Assembly (NCBI RefSeq): GCF_020524905.1
Contig: NZ_JAIVKI010000021.1
Coordinates: 17,973-81,972 of the forward strand
DNA length: 64,000 nucleotides
Direction: 5' to 3'
From: Microbulbifer variabilis
GTDB taxonomy: Bacteria > Pseudomonadota > Gammaproteobacteria > Pseudomonadales > Cellvibrionaceae
Shown: positions 29,521 to 42,582 of the stretch, piece by piece
How positions within the stretch are numbered: the first letter of the stretch is position 1
How the letters are laid out: every line of letters begins with the position of its first letter
Notes under the pieces: generated by a model
What the model saw: the letters and a program-made list of their open reading frames with translations, nothing else
Databases searched by the model: none
What the model was told of the DNA's origin: nothing
Program-made: the position numbers and the translations under genes

Positions 29521-29675
29521 ATTTCTATGCTCCGGTATGGACGACACGAAGCAGCGGGAGGACTATCGAGTCACTGCTCCGCATTTCGGGAGCTTGCGCC
29601 GTGTTGTTTAACATCTATTTCGCCGGCGGCGTCATCGACTCTAAAGCCGAGGAGCCCGCAATCGACGGGGCGCAG

Positions 29676-29704
29676 ATTCTAATCAATTCGCCGGGTTGAT
29701 ACAA
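29676..29704 (-). promoter_or_regulatory. Probable rplU-rpmA promoter
   Basis: On the minus strand, TTGTAT, a 17-base spacer and TAGAAT are followed by CTGCGCCCC, much like the S10 promoter's TAGAATTCGCGC. The -35 is weak. A plus-strand TACAAT (29700-29705) overlapping it may serve ispB. The remaining 29521-29767 interval shows no gene. Confidence 0.55.
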
Positions 29705-29767
29705 TAGCGACCCTCCGCCGTCCGAGCCTTCGGTGGCGCTTGTCTAGTCGTATTAAGGAACACTTAA

Positions 29768-30730
29768 ATGCTGCCTTTTCACCGGGTCGCCGCCGAAGAC
29801 TTTGCCGCGGTCAACCAGCGTATTCTCGACCAACTGCACTCGGATGTCCCCCTGGTGGAAAATATAGGCCACTATCTGGTCGAGGCCGGCGGCAAGCGCC
29901 TGCGCCCGCTATTGGTACTATTGTGCGCCAGAGCCTGTAACTACGGGGGTGAGCGCCATATTGATCTAGCCACCATTATCGAATTTATCCATACCGCTAC
30001 CTTATTGCATGATGATGTGGTGGACACCTCCGATATGCGCCGCGGCCGCCTCACCGCCAACGCAAAGTGGGGCAATGCGCCCAGTGTCCTGGTGGGAGAC
30101 TTCCTCTACTCCCGCGCTTTCCAGATGATGATTGCCCTGCAGGACATGCGCATCATGGCACTCCTCTCCGACACCACCAACACCATTGCCGAAGGCGAAG
30201 TACAACAGCTGGTGAACGCAGGCGACCCAGAAGTCAGCGAGGAAAACTATTTCGGTGTAATTTACAAAAAGACTGGAGCGCTATTTGAAGCGGCCTGCGA
30301 GACCGCCGCCGTTTTGGCCGACTGTTCCACCGAGGAGCAAAACGCCCTAAAACTGTATGGTCGCCATTTGGGCCTCGCATTCCAGCTGGTGGATGACGCC
30401 CTGGATTACCGCGGCAACCCGGAAGAGCTAGGCAAGAACGTCGGCGACGATCTGGCGGAGGGCAAGCCCACGCTTCCTCTTATTTACACTATGGCCAATG
30501 GCAACAGTAGCCAGGCGACCCTAGTAAGGGAGGCCATTGAACAGCGCAGCGCGGCAAAATTGGTGGAAATTGTCGAGGCTATTGAGGCTTGCGGAGCACT
30601 GGATTACACCATGGAGCGGGCCCGGACTGCCGTAGAGGATGCCAAAGCTCAGCTGGATTTCCTACCCGAGAGCGATCAAAAAACCGCGCTACAACAATTA
30701 GCCAGTTTCGCCGTAGAGAGAAATGTCTAA
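29768..30730 (+). CDS. ispB: Octaprenyl diphosphate synthase
   Basis: A trans-prenyltransferase that builds the ubiquinone side chain from farnesyl diphosphate and IPP. The 320-aa protein has the first Asp-rich motif in LLHDDVVDTSDMRRG and the second in FQLVDDALDYRG. GGKRLRPLLVLL binds IPP. Chain length (octa- or nonaprenyl) cannot be read with certainty. It is divergent from rplU-rpmA, as in many gammaproteobacteria. Confidence 0.94.
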   Translation: MLPFHRVAAEDFAAVNQRILDQLHSDVPLVENIGHYLVEAGGKRLRPLLVLLCARACNYGGERHIDLATIIEFIHTATLLHDDVVDTSDMRRGRLTANAKWGNAPSVLVGDFLYSRAFQMMIALQDMRIMALLSDTTNTIAEGEVQQLVNAGDPEVSEENYFGVIYKKTGALFEAACETAAVLADCSTEEQNALKLYGRHLGLAFQLVDDALDYRGNPEELGKNVGDDLAEGKPTLPLIYTMANGNSSQATLVREAIEQRSAAKLVEIVEAIEACGALDYTMERARTAVEDAKAQLDFLPESDQKTALQQLASFAVERNV

Positions 30731-30788
30731 CAATCTCGGAGCATTGCCCTAGACACGAGAAGATCAGATATCTCGAGCCAGCCTCACA

Positions 30789-30815
30789 AAAAAGCCCCAT
30801 AAAATGGGGCTTTTT
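30789..30815. terminator. Terminator between ispB and manB
   Basis: AAAAAGCCCCAT, loop AAA, ATGGGGCTTTTT. The perfect stem is flanked by A and T runs, and it lies between convergent genes. Confidence 0.9.
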
Positions 30816-30863
30816 CCTTTCAAGGCAGCAGCTCTTAAAATCTATCTAGAGATGAGCTGGATA

Positions 30864-32213
30864 TCATGACCGAATTAGCTCTAACAGCTCTTCGGTCTTT
30901 TCACGCATCAAGGCTTCATCCCCGCGAGATTCAACATTGAGGCGAATCACCGGCTCAGTATTGGACATGCGCAAATTAAAGCGCCACTCGGCATAAGCCA
31001 CGCTCAAACCATCCACATGCTCAACACTGAGTGCATCCGCACCATACTTCTCCTCTGCAGCTTTAATAACCGCTGCAGCATCCTGCACCTTGGAATTGAT
31101 CTCACCCGAGCAGGGGAAAGCCGCCATACGCTCCCCCACCAACTGGGATAGCGTCTTACCGCTACGGCTGACCAGCTCCGCCACCAGTAACCAAGGGATC
31201 ATACCACTATCACAGTAAGCGAAGTCGCGAAAATAATGGTGTGCACTCATCTCGCCACCATAAATGGCATCTTCTTTGCGCATACGCTCCTTGATAAAGG
31301 CATGGCCAGTTTTGCTCTGGACCGGCTCGCCCCCGGCAGCGCGCACAATATCCTCCGTATTCCATAGCAGGCGCGGATCGTGAACCACCTTGGCACCCTT
31401 GTGCTTCACCAGGAAGGCCTCCGCAAGCAGGCCGACAACATAATATCCCTCGATAAAATCGCCGTTCTCATCGAAAAAGAAACAACGATCAAAGTCACCA
31501 TCCCAGGCAATACCAAAGTCGGCACCACTATCCCGCACCGCTTCTGCAGTAGAGGCGCGGTTTTCCGGCAAGATTGGGTTGGGAATCCCATTGGGGAAGT
31601 TGCCATCTGGCTGGTGGTGAACCCGAACAAACTCAAACGGCAAGTGCGGCGCCAGTGCATCGACAACGGCACCCGCACCACCGTTACCCGCATTGACCAC
31701 CAATTTCAGGGGATTCAGGGCTTTGCTGTCGACATAGCCAAGCAAGTGCTTCACAAAATCTGCGCGATGCTCAAAATGCTGTAGGCTCCCGCGCTCCGCA
31801 ACGGGGGCAAAATCATTCTCTTCCGCCAAGCGTTTGATATCAAACAAACCGGTATCGCCGCTAATCGGCCTACTACCCGCGCGAACAAACTTCATGCCGT
31901 TGTAATCCATGGGGTTATGACTGGCGGTAACACAGATTCCGCCATCAAAATCACCATGGAAAGTGGCGAAATACACCTCTTCGGTGCCGCATTCACCAAT
32001 ATGGAAGACATCGGTACCAGCGTCGCGCAAACCATTCACCAGGGCATCCGTCAGCTCACCGCTGGTAAGTCGGATGTCATGACCGACCACGACACGTTTC
32101 GCCCCCAGAAATTGGGCAAATGCCCGCCCCACCCGATAAGCCACTTCGGTATTCAGTTCATCAGGCACCCGGCCGCGTAAATCATAGGCTTTAAAGCAGG
32201 TCAGTTCTGACAC
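30864..32213 (-). CDS. manB: Phosphomannomutase (ManB/CpsG type)
   Basis: Interconverts mannose-6-phosphate and mannose-1-phosphate, feeding GDP-mannose synthesis. A 449-aa alpha-phosphohexomutase with the active-site Ser in [12 protein letters not shown], a metal loop DGDFDRC, the sugar loop GGEMSAHH and the phosphate loop [10 protein letters not shown]. The start is a GTG at 32213, directly adjoining the galU stop with no gap; AGGAG lies inside the galU end, so the two are translationally coupled. GDP-mannose would be completed by the guanylyltransferase gene at 38109. Dual phosphoglucomutase activity is possible. Confidence 0.92.
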   Translation of the reverse strand: MSELTCFKAYDLRGRVPDELNTEVAYRVGRAFAQFLGAKRVVVGHDIRLTSGELTDALVNGLRDAGTDVFHIGECGTEEVYFATFHGDFDGGICVTASHNPMDYNGMKFVRAGSRPISGDTGLFDIKRLAEENDFAPVAERGSLQHFEHRADFVKHLLGYVDSKALNPLKLVVNAGNGGAGAVVDALAPHLPFEFVRVHHQPDGNFPNGIPNPILPENRASTAEAVRDSGADFGIAWDGDFDRCFFFDENGDFIEGYYVVGLLAEAFLVKHKGAKVVHDPRLLWNTEDIVRAAGGEPVQSKTGHAFIKERMRKEDAIYGGEMSAHHYFRDFAYCDSGMIPWLLVAELVSRSGKTLSQLVGERMAAFPCSGEINSKVQDAAAVIKAAEEKYGADALSVEHVDGLSVAYAEWRFNLRMSNTEPVIRLNVESRGDEALMREKTEELLELIRS

Positions 32214-33062
32214 TTATTTTTTCTCCTGGGCGGCCTGTTCCGGTAGATACACGTTTTCAAAGACATGATTAGTGGCCTCAATAAACCCTTCCACCGAGCC
32301 ACAGTCAAAGCGCCGCCCCTTAAAAGCGTAAGCAAGAACACAACCCTGGCGTGCCTGGGTCAGCAGCGCATCGGTAATTTGTACTTCCCCATTTTTGCCC
32401 GGTGGGGTATCGCGGATCAGATCAAAAATATCCGGGGTGAGAATATAGCGGCCGATAATCGCCTTATTGCTTGGCGCGTCTTCAGCAGCCGGCTTTTCCA
32501 CCATATCCGTTACTTGATAAAGGCCCGGTTTAATTTCATTGCCTGCAATCACACCAAACTTGTGAATCTGCTCCATCGGCACCTCCTCGACGGCGACGAT
32601 GGAACAACGGAACTGCTTGTATAGCTGCACCATCTGCGCGAGCACACCCAGATCATCATTCAGGCACAGGTCATCCGCCAGCACTACCCCAAATGGTTCA
32701 TCTCCCACCAGGCGACGCCCCTGCAATATCGCATCACCCAAACCGCGCATCTCACCCTGGCGGGTGTAGGAAAAGCTGGCACTATCAATCACTTTATGAA
32801 CAGAATCCAGATAACGTTCTTTACCGGTCCCAGCAATCTGATGCTCAAGTTCGTAGTTGGTATCGAAATGGTCTTCGATAGCGCGCTTACCGCGCCCTGT
32901 GACGAACCCTATCTCTGTCAGGCCCGCCTCGATGGCCTCTTCGACACCATATTGCACCAGCGGTTTGTTCACCAACGGCAACATCTCTTTCGGCATCGCC
33001 TTGGTTGCAGGAAGGAAACGGGTGCCGTAACCAGCAACCGGGAATAAACATTTCTTAAGCAT
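32214..33062 (-). CDS. galU: UTP-glucose-1-phosphate uridylyltransferase
   Basis: Makes UDP-glucose for cell-surface polysaccharides. The 282-aa protein has the nucleotide-binding signature FPVAGYGTRFLPATKAMPKEML, with VEEAIEAG and VVLADDLCL further on. The ATG at 33062 fits family length; the frame is open 8 codons upstream. It forms an operon with manB. Confidence 0.95.
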   Translation of the reverse strand: MLKKCLFPVAGYGTRFLPATKAMPKEMLPLVNKPLVQYGVEEAIEAGLTEIGFVTGRGKRAIEDHFDTNYELEHQIAGTGKERYLDSVHKVIDSASFSYTRQGEMRGLGDAILQGRRLVGDEPFGVVLADDLCLNDDLGVLAQMVQLYKQFRCSIVAVEEVPMEQIHKFGVIAGNEIKPGLYQVTDMVEKPAAEDAPSNKAIIGRYILTPDIFDLIRDTPPGKNGEVQITDALLTQARQGCVLAYAFKGRRFDCGSVEGFIEATNHVFENVYLPEQAAQEKK

Positions 33063-33248
33063 TGCGCTCCCCAAAATCAAAAACAAGCGCTGCCCTGCGC
33101 CGGCGGCAACTTAACATAGCTAAAAGAAGAGTTCACTTACAAAGGATGACGTCAAATTCCTCTGATGTGTCAGCGCTCTACACAATTGATCATATAAGAT
33201 GTTGTGAAAGTAATTACTACGACAGTCACAAAAATAATTTTGACTCAC

Positions 33249-33276
33249 TGGACAAGCGACACACAGCGCTTAGAAT
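33249..33276 (+). promoter_or_regulatory. Candidate fabA promoter
   Basis: TGGACA (33249-33254), a 16-base spacer and TAGAAT (33271-33276) lie 60 bp before the fabA ATG. I saw no clear FabR-like or DesT-like palindrome. The rest of 33063-33335 is non-coding, without another recognisable element. Confidence 0.55.
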
Positions 33277-33335
33277 GCCCGCTCTTACAAAAACGCTCAA
33301 CATAAGTTGCGTAACCACCCACAACCGGGGAAAAG

Positions 33336-33860
33336 ATGAGTAATTTTGTTCAAAAAAGTAGCTACGACAGAGAGGAGCTACTGACCTGCTCCACTGGTGA
33401 GATGTTTGGCCCAGGCAATGCCCAATTGCCAGCTCCCAATATGCTGATGCTGGACCGCATCACCCATATATCCAAAGATGGGGGAGCCTTTGATAAGGGG
33501 GAGCTGATCGCCGAGCTGGATATCCACCCCGACCTCTGGTTTTTCGAATGCCACTTTCCCGGCGACCCGGTAATGCCGGGATGTCTGGGCCTGGATGCCA
33601 TGTGGCAGCTGTTGGGCTATTTCCTCGCCTGGAAGGGCAACCCGGGGCACGGTCGCGCCCTCGGTTGTGGTGAGGTCAAATTTACCGGTCAAATACTTCC
33701 TACCAGCAAGAAAGTTACCTATCACATTCAGTTGAGCCGGGTTGTTGAGCGGAGACTGGTCATGGGAATCGGCGACGGCACAGTATCTGTAGATGGGCGT
33801 GAAATTTACACTGCGAAGGATCTTCGCGTAGGCTTATTCACCCGCACCGACAATTTCTAA
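33336..33860 (+). CDS. fabA: 3-hydroxydecanoyl-ACP dehydratase/isomerase
   Basis: FabA dehydrates 3-hydroxydecanoyl-ACP and isomerises the product to cis-3-decenoyl-ACP, the branch point to unsaturated fatty acids. The 174-aa hot-dog protein has the catalytic His in [15 protein letters not shown] and the Asp in [10 protein letters not shown]. It is followed by fabB after 66 bp, the Pseudomonas-type fabAB arrangement. Confidence 0.96.
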   Translation: MSNFVQKSSYDREELLTCSTGEMFGPGNAQLPAPNMLMLDRITHISKDGGAFDKGELIAELDIHPDLWFFECHFPGDPVMPGCLGLDAMWQLLGYFLAWKGNPGHGRALGCGEVKFTGQILPTSKKVTYHIQLSRVVERRLVMGIGDGTVSVDGREIYTAKDLRVGLFTRTDNF

Positions 33861-33926
33861 CCTCATGAAACCAATACCGGTAGAAACCATAAAGGCCTCT
33901 GCCAACAAGTAATGCTGGAGATCACT

Positions 33927-35150
33927 ATGCGTCGGGTAGTTATTACCGGGATGGGCATCACATCCTGTATCGGTACCAATACAAAAGAAGTTACCGAATC
34001 CTTGAGAGCAGGCCGCAGTGGCATTCGCTTTCAAGAAGAGTACAAAGAACTAGGCCTACGCAGCCAGATTGCAGGTCCTGTCGATATCGATTTCAAGGAG
34101 CACATCGACCGTAAACAACTGCGCTTTATGGGGGATGCCGCCGCCTATGCGTATATCGCTATGCGCGAGGCAATCGAAATGTCCGGTATGGAGGAGAGCG
34201 ATATTTCCAACCCCCGCACCGGTATTGTAATGGGGTCCGGCGGCACCTCTACTCAGCAGATTATTGATGCAGCCCATACCCTCAAGGAAAAGGGGGTTCG
34301 CCGCGTCGGCGCCTATCGGGTTCCCCAGGTGATGAACAGCACTGTTTCCGCCTGCCTAGCCACGCCCTTTAAAATCAAGGGCGTGAACTACAGCATTTCC
34401 TCCGCCTGTGCTACCAGTGCCCACTGCATTGGCCACGGTGCCGAGCTGATTCAAATGGGCAAACAGGACGTTATCTTTGCCGGTGGCGGAGAAGAGCTCG
34501 CCTGGAGTCTGACTCACTTATTCGATGCCATGGGTGCGCTTTCGAGTAAATACAATGACGAGCCAACCAAGGCCTCACGCCCCTATGATGCCGATCGCGA
34601 TGGTTTTGTCATTGCCGGTGGTGGTGGGTGCCTGATTCTGGAAGAAATGGAGCATGCCCTCGCTCGAGGGGCAACCATCTACGCCGAACTCACCGGCTAT
34701 GGTGCGACTTCCGATGGATACGATATGGTGGCCCCGAGTGGTGAAGGCGCGGTACGCTGCATGCAACAGGCTCTGGCGGGTATGGATGGCAAAGGGCTCC
34801 AGGGTGATGTGGATTACATCAACACCCACGGCACCTCGACCCCGGTTGGCGATGTCGCTGAATTGAAAGCCATGAGAGAAGTCTTTGCTGACAAAGTTCC
34901 CCCATTTGCTTCCACCAAGTCCCTGACCGGACACTCCCTGGGGGCCGCCGGTGTGCAAGAGGCCATTTACAGCCTGCTAATGATGCAAAACAACTTTATC
35001 GCCGCCTCCGCAAATGTGGATCAGCGAGACCCTGCGGCCGAGGGGATGGACTTAGTCACAGAGTTGCGTGAATGTGAGATTAAACGTGCCATGTCCAACA
35101 GTTTTGGCTTCGGTGGCACCAACGCCTGCCTGGTATTCGATAAGGTGTAA
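33927..35150 (+). CDS. fabB: 3-oxoacyl-ACP synthase I
   Basis: FabB elongates the cis-3-decenoyl-ACP made by FabA. The 407-aa ketosynthase has the catalytic Cys in [10 protein letters not shown] and the two His in [11 protein letters not shown] and [12 protein letters not shown]. The ATG at 33927 gives [16 protein letters not shown] and has TGGAG six bases upstream; an ATG at 33912 is less likely. The pair shows the anaerobic route to unsaturated fatty acids. Confidence 0.96.
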   Translation: MRRVVITGMGITSCIGTNTKEVTESLRAGRSGIRFQEEYKELGLRSQIAGPVDIDFKEHIDRKQLRFMGDAAAYAYIAMREAIEMSGMEESDISNPRTGIVMGSGGTSTQQIIDAAHTLKEKGVRRVGAYRVPQVMNSTVSACLATPFKIKGVNYSISSACATSAHCIGHGAELIQMGKQDVIFAGGGEELAWSLTHLFDAMGALSSKYNDEPTKASRPYDADRDGFVIAGGGGCLILEEMEHALARGATIYAELTGYGATSDGYDMVAPSGEGAVRCMQQALAGMDGKGLQGDVDYINTHGTSTPVGDVAELKAMREVFADKVPPFASTKSLTGHSLGAAGVQEAIYSLLMMQNNFIAASANVDQRDPAAEGMDLVTELRECEIKRAMSNSFGFGGTNACLVFDKV

Positions 35151-35171
35151 AACCACCGCCTCAATCTAAAC

Positions 35172-35201
35172 AAAAAGGGCGCCAATTTGGCGCCCTTTTT
35201 G
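35172..35201. terminator. Terminator between fabB and the RmlD-like gene
   Basis: AAAAAGGGCGCCAA pairs with TTGGCGCCCTTTTT. The stem is strong, with A and T runs on both sides, and lies between convergent genes. Confidence 0.92.
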
Positions 35202-35217
35202 TTTTATGGCAGTAAGA

Positions 35218-36069
35218 CTATTCCTGCTGCTCCGCATCCAGGCGCTCCAGCCACAATTCCACTTGCCTGGTCAGGCCCTGTCGCCAGCTGTGCTGCTGTA
35301 TACCAAAGACATCGCGCAGTTTGCCGCAGGCTAATACCACGCCCCTGTCCCTCTGGTCCGGCCCGGTTTCCAGCGCACTAAATTGCGCAAATCTGCTCTC
35401 GTCATAGAGTGACTGGGCTCGCTCCACAACCTCCAGGGCAAACTCCACCGCAGTACAACTATCTGAACTACCGTAGTGAAAGATCCCTCGCGCCACAGCA
35501 CCACTGGCCAGCTGCTGCGCTACCGCAACGGCGACGCGGGCCAAATCCAGGGCGGTGACGGGGTTACCACTATTACAACCATCCAGCGCGACTGGCTCGC
35601 CCGTAACGAAGCCTCGCAATACCCGTCCAAGTAAAGCATCTGGATTGCTATCCACCAGCCAGCCAAAACGCAGAATAGTCAGGTTTTCGTGACCTGCCAG
35701 GGCTTCCTCACAGGCCAGCCATTGCCGTCCACTTCGAGCTTGTGGTACCGCTACTTCATCCTCGTCATATTTCCTCGGTTCGCCACCAGCAAAGACCGCA
35801 TAGGAAGAGAGGTGAATAACATGCCGGCAGGGACACTGTGCCAGCGCCTTGGCTACCCGTAGAGCCTCTGGCATCCCCTGGTCATCCGCGCAGGCCGAGG
35901 CATTGATAACAATAGAGGCGGGACGCAACTTATCGAGCTCCGAGGGCCCAAGTTGCTGGATGCGAAAGCCGGCGCGCTGCAGGCGCTTCTGCAGCGCGTT
36001 GTCGATATCGTTTCCGGCGCGAATTAACGCAACCCGATCCGGCTTGTATCCGGTATGTAGATCAGGCAC
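35218..36069 (-). CDS. RmlD-like sugar-nucleotide-binding protein, motifs degenerate
   Basis: A 283-aa protein with the outline of a dTDP-4-dehydrorhamnose reductase/extended SDR: SIVINASACADDQG, HVIHLSSYAVFAGG, LTILRFGWLVDSN, ALDLARVAVAVAQ. The N-terminal Gly-rich cofactor loop (GxxGxxG) is not recognisable, and the catalytic YxxxK is replaced by SGRQW at the expected place. It may therefore be a non-catalytic fold or a diverged enzyme. It starts with GTG at 36069, 14 bp after ssb, and probably shares its transcript. Function unknown. Confidence 0.75.
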   Translation of the reverse strand: MPDLHTGYKPDRVALIRAGNDIDNALQKRLQRAGFRIQQLGPSELDKLRPASIVINASACADDQGMPEALRVAKALAQCPCRHVIHLSSYAVFAGGEPRKYDEDEVAVPQARSGRQWLACEEALAGHENLTILRFGWLVDSNPDALLGRVLRGFVTGEPVALDGCNSGNPVTALDLARVAVAVAQQLASGAVARGIFHYGSSDSCTAVEFALEVVERAQSLYDESRFAQFSALETGPDQRDRGVVLACGKLRDVFGIQQHSWRQGLTRQVELWLERLDAEQQE

Positions 36070-36083
36070 AGGTCAGGCCTGCT

Positions 36084-36674
36084 TTAGAACGGGATATCGT
36101 CGTCGAAGCTATTATCGAAACCACCGGCAGGGCCCTGGTTTGGTTGCTGCACGGGCTGCTGTTGGTTACCGGGTGCTGGACGCCCTTGATTACCCTGCTG
36201 GTAACCACCTTGCTGGAAGCCGCCCTGCTGTTCGTAACCACCCTGGCCGCCCTGATGACCTCCCATCTGGCCGCCCATGCCGGCTGCACCCATTGCGGCA
36301 CCGCCCATGTCTTGACCGAAGCCTCCCTGCTCTCCTCGGCCATCGAGCATTTGCATCTCACTGGCAACAATCTCGGTAGTGTAGCGATCCTGACCGCTAC
36401 TCTTATCCTGCCACTTGCGCGTGCGCAGTGAGCCTTCAACATAGACCTTAGAGCCCTTGCGCAAGTACTCACCGGCGATCTCAGCCAGGCGATTAAAAAA
36501 TACTACACGGTGCCATTCGGTGCGCTCCTGTTGCTGACCAGTCTGCTTGTCCTTCCAGCTCTCACTGGTGGCTAAACTGATGTTGGTCACCGCACCACCG
36601 CTCGGCATATATTTGGTCTCCGGGTCGTTACCCAGGTTGCCGATTAAAATTACTTTGTTGATACCCCTGGCCAT
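36084..36674 (-). CDS. ssb: Single-stranded DNA-binding protein
   Basis: SSB coats single-stranded DNA in replication, repair and recombination. The 196-aa protein has an OB fold (residues 1-110; [26 protein letters not shown]), a Gly/Gln-rich linker and the acidic tip DDDIPF that recruits partner proteins. The ATG at 36674 has AGAGAGGAGAGG upstream. A LexA-like box lies 124 bp before the start, and a small hairpin (GTGCGG/CCGCAC, 36740-36757) lies in the leader. Confidence 0.96.
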   Translation of the reverse strand: MARGINKVILIGNLGNDPETKYMPSGGAVTNISLATSESWKDKQTGQQQERTEWHRVVFFNRLAEIAGEYLRKGSKVYVEGSLRTRKWQDKSSGQDRYTTEIVASEMQMLDGRGEQGGFGQDMGGAAMGAAGMGGQMGGHQGGQGGYEQQGGFQQGGYQQGNQGRPAPGNQQQPVQQPNQGPAGGFDNSFDDDIPF

Positions 36675-36797
36675 GGCCCTCTCCTCTCTTCGACCCGGGT
36701 CCCACCCGGAGCAATAATCATTCAATAATTAACTATAAGGTGCGGTTTCACCCGCACTATTAGTCTGTAAACAGGCAGCCGCCCACAGCGACAACCA

Positions 36798-36813
36798 GTG
36801 TATTTTTATACAG
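36798..36813. promoter_or_regulatory. Near-consensus LexA (SOS) box upstream of ssb
   Basis: GTGTATTTTTATACAG differs from the LexA consensus CTGT-N8-ACAG by one base. It is upstream of ssb, which is SOS-controlled in E. coli. Confidence 0.6.
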
Positions 36814-36836
36814 CAGCATACAACAGACACCCGCTG

Positions 36837-38018
36837 TTAGTAAGCGCTACCCTGGCGGACACCCGAGACCCTCTCACGCAGAAGCCACCAGAGCAGTATC
36901 CAAATTGCCACTACCGCAAAACCGAGCCCCGCCACAGCACTGGTGCCACCGAGTCCGTACAGATAGCCACCCAGACTGCCGCCGACAAAAGTGCCAAAAA
37001 ACTGTAGTGTCGCGTAGAGGCCTGAGGCAGCCCCACGCGCATCCTCCGGGGCTTTGCGAGTTAACTGTGCCGGCAACAGGGCTTCCAGCAAGTTGAAGCC
37101 AATAAAGAAAATACTCAGCAGTAGTACGACCGCTACAGTCCCATTCATCGGCAGTAGCGCCGCGCTGCCAGCAACCAGGGCAAGCGCCGCCAGGTTCAGT
37201 GCGAGTGGCACCTTGCCGGCACGCTCGGCCATACGCATCATGGGCAACATAACGATAAAGGTGCCGAGCATCAGTGGACCATAGAGTTTCCAGTGCTCTT
37301 GCGCCGGCCAGCCCAACCGATCGACCAGTACCAGCGGCAAGGCCACAAACAGTGCCGTCAGTAGCAAGTGGGAAAAGAAGGCCCCGCTGACCAGGCGCCA
37401 AGTCAGGCCACTAGCCAGAACCTTGCGAAAACCGCCCTTAAATACTGCTGGGCGCTTTGCCACTTGAGGTGTCGGCACCACTCTCCATACCAGCAACATG
37501 CCGAATAGGGCCAGTGCCGCCGTCAGCCAGAAAATAGCCGGTAGTCCGCCTGCCCCCGCGAGTGCAGGGCCCAATATTACCGCCAGCATAAAGGCCACAC
37601 CGATCGAAGCCCCGATCACGGCCATGGCAATGCCGCGCTTTTCATCCCGGGTTAAATCGGCCACCAACGCCATCACTGCGGCTGCGATCGCACCGCAACC
37701 CTGTAACACCCGACCGACAATCAGACCATATACGGAGTCCGTCTGTGCCGCGACGATACTACCGAGGGCAAATAGTGCCAAACCGGTATAAATCACGGGT
37801 TTGCGACCCCAGCGATCGGACAAGAGCCCCAACGGAATCTGCAATAAGGCCTGGCTCAAACCATAGGCACCCATGGCCAACCCCAGCAGCATCGGGGTGC
37901 TATCGCGATAGCCCTCACCGTAGACCGTGAGTACCGGCAGCACCATAAACAGGCCGAGCATGCGAAAGACATAAAGGGAAGCCAGCCCACCCAGGGCCCG
38001 GCGCTCAGTGGAATTCAT
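36837..38018 (-). CDS. MFS transporter
   Basis: A 393-aa major facilitator with 12 predicted hydrophobic segments. The loop 2-3 signature is GLLSDRWGRKPVIYTG, and motif C-like GPALAGAGGLPAIFWLTAAL suggests a drug/H+ antiporter type. It lies between uvrA and ssb, as does PA4233 in Pseudomonas. Substrate unknown; an efflux role is inference. Confidence 0.85.
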   Translation of the reverse strand: MNSTERRALGGLASLYVFRMLGLFMVLPVLTVYGEGYRDSTPMLLGLAMGAYGLSQALLQIPLGLLSDRWGRKPVIYTGLALFALGSIVAAQTDSVYGLIVGRVLQGCGAIAAAVMALVADLTRDEKRGIAMAVIGASIGVAFMLAVILGPALAGAGGLPAIFWLTAALALFGMLLVWRVVPTPQVAKRPAVFKGGFRKVLASGLTWRLVSGAFFSHLLLTALFVALPLVLVDRLGWPAQEHWKLYGPLMLGTFIVMLPMMRMAERAGKVPLALNLAALALVAGSAALLPMNGTVAVVLLLSIFFIGFNLLEALLPAQLTRKAPEDARGAASGLYATLQFFGTFVGGSLGGYLYGLGGTSAVAGLGFAVVAIWILLWWLLRERVSGVRQGSAY

Positions 38019-38108
38019 GCAGCTCCCGGAACAGCGTCAAATTGGGCGCGCATTGTACAGCGAGCGAGCGCCGGGCTGTAGTGGAAGCTGTACAACTTTC
38101 GCGGAGAT

Positions 38109-39515
38109 CTAGCCGCGGCCATAGTCGTCATCGAAGCGGACTATATCGTCCTCGCCCAGGTAACTACCGGACTGCACCTCTATCAGTTCCAACGGAATAG
38201 TACCGGGATTTTCCAATCGGTGAGTCACTCCCAGGGGGATATAAGTGGACTGATTCTCGGTAACCAATAGCTCCTCATCGCCGCGGGTCACCCTTGCGGT
38301 GCCACGCACTACTATCCAGTGCTCGGCGCGGTGGTGATGCATCTGCAGGGAAAGCTGTTGTCCGGGCTTAACCACGATGCGCTTTACCTGAAAACGCGGG
38401 CCCGCATCGATAGAGTCGTAGTAGCCCCAGGGTCTATACACCTTGCGGTGTCGCTGGGCCTCGCTGCGGCCGGAGCGCTTGAGACTCCCCACCAATTTCT
38501 TCACCTCCTGAACCCGCTGCTTGTCAGCAATTAGCAGGGCATCGTCGGTATCCACCACCACCAAATCCTCTACCCCGAGCAAACTGACCAAGCGACTCTC
38601 CGCGCGCACCAGGCAACCGCTGCTGTCTTCCTGCAATACATCACCTTGCAACAGATTGTCGTCGTCATCCCGCTCGGCCAGCTCCCACAGACCCAGCCAG
38701 GAGCCCACATCGCTCCAGCCAGCATCCATGGGTACTACAGCCGCCGATTCCGTGGGCTCCATGACCGCATAATCCACGGATTCATCGGCACAAGCGGCGA
38801 AGGCCTCTCTATCCACCCGGGTAAAGTCCAGATCTCGAGCCGCCTGCTCGTAGGCCGTGCGACAGGCACTGAGGATATCCTCACGATGCTGGCCCAGTTC
38901 CTCCAAATAGCGGGAGGCGCGGAACAGAAACATGCCACTGTTCCAGGAATAACCGCCATCGGCCAGGTAGGACTCGGCGGTATCGGCATCTGGCTTCTCG
39001 ACAAACTCTGCCACCGACCATGCACCGGCGGAAAGCGCCTCTCCGCGGCGGATATAACCGTAGCCGGTCTCTGCCCGAGTCGGAACAATCCCAAAAGTCA
39101 CCAAATGCCCCTGCTCTGCCAGAACCCGAGCCGGCTGTAGCGACTTTTGAAAGGCCACCACATCAGCCACCGCATGGTCCGCCGGCAGTACCAGCAGCAA
39201 AGAGTCCTCACCGGACTCAAGCGCTGCCAGGGCTGCCAGGGCAATAGCCGGTGCCGTATTGCGCGCGCAGGGCTCCAGCAAAATAGACTGGGCGCCATGA
39301 CCAATTTCGCGCAGCTGCTCCGCAGCGGCGAAGCGATGTTCCTCATTGCACACTAAAATCGGAGCCTGTAGCTGTGCCACGCCCTCCAACCGCCTTGCGG
39401 TAGCCTGTAACATGGTTTCTTCACCTGTTAGCGGCAAAAACTGCTTTGGGTAGGTTTCGCGAGAGAGTGGCCACAGGCGCGAACCGGTGCCACCACAGAG
39501 AATTACAGGGATCAT
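38109..39515 (-). CDS. Mannose-1-phosphate guanylyltransferase / mannose-6-phosphate isomerase
   Basis: A type II PMI-GMP of 468 aa. The N-terminal nucleotidyltransferase has [22 protein letters not shown] and the pair VEKPD. The C-terminal cupin isomerase domain has the metal-binding [10 protein letters not shown]. It would convert fructose-6-phosphate to mannose-6-phosphate and mannose-1-phosphate to GDP-mannose, flanking the step of ManB. The ATG at 39515 (MIPVILCGG) gives family length; the frame is open 30 codons further upstream. Homologues are called manC, algA or cpsB. Confidence 0.93.
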   Translation of the reverse strand: MIPVILCGGTGSRLWPLSRETYPKQFLPLTGEETMLQATARRLEGVAQLQAPILVCNEEHRFAAAEQLREIGHGAQSILLEPCARNTAPAIALAALAALESGEDSLLLVLPADHAVADVVAFQKSLQPARVLAEQGHLVTFGIVPTRAETGYGYIRRGEALSAGAWSVAEFVEKPDADTAESYLADGGYSWNSGMFLFRASRYLEELGQHREDILSACRTAYEQAARDLDFTRVDREAFAACADESVDYAVMEPTESAAVVPMDAGWSDVGSWLGLWELAERDDDDNLLQGDVLQEDSSGCLVRAESRLVSLLGVEDLVVVDTDDALLIADKQRVQEVKKLVGSLKRSGRSEAQRHRKVYRPWGYYDSIDAGPRFQVKRIVVKPGQQLSLQMHHHRAEHWIVVRGTARVTRGDEELLVTENQSTYIPLGVTHRLENPGTIPLELIEVQSGSYLGEDDIVRFDDDYGRG

Positions 39516-39676
39516 CAGCGCTATCTGTTCATCGGTTGGTTTTTTTGCGGCAGACGATTTTGGCACATTGAGTGGCGAGTTTATACTCGACTGTTTTCCC
39601 GGCACCGCAGTTTTGATCGCCCCGCGCGGAGCAAGTCCGTGGCCCGGCCCAGTATTAGCAGCACTATAGGTAGAGC

Positions 39677-42502
<2,826 letters not shown>

Positions 42503-42512
42503 TCAATACTAC

Positions 42513-42536
42513 GGAGCTGGATCGCGATCTAGCTCC
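42513..42536. other. Palindromic hairpin after uvrA
   Basis: GGAGCT and AGCTCC flank the palindrome GATCGCGATC, giving an almost complete 24-bp inverted repeat 10 bp after the uvrA stop. No T run follows. It may be a weak terminator or a protein site. Confidence 0.4.
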
Positions 42537-42582
42537 TATATCAATAAAACCTTCGGATATTTGCCGCAATGGAACGTGGGAA

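Noticed and set aside
39516..39676. Possible LexA operator before uvrA
   Set aside because: No CTG-N10-CAG pattern is present in the spacer.
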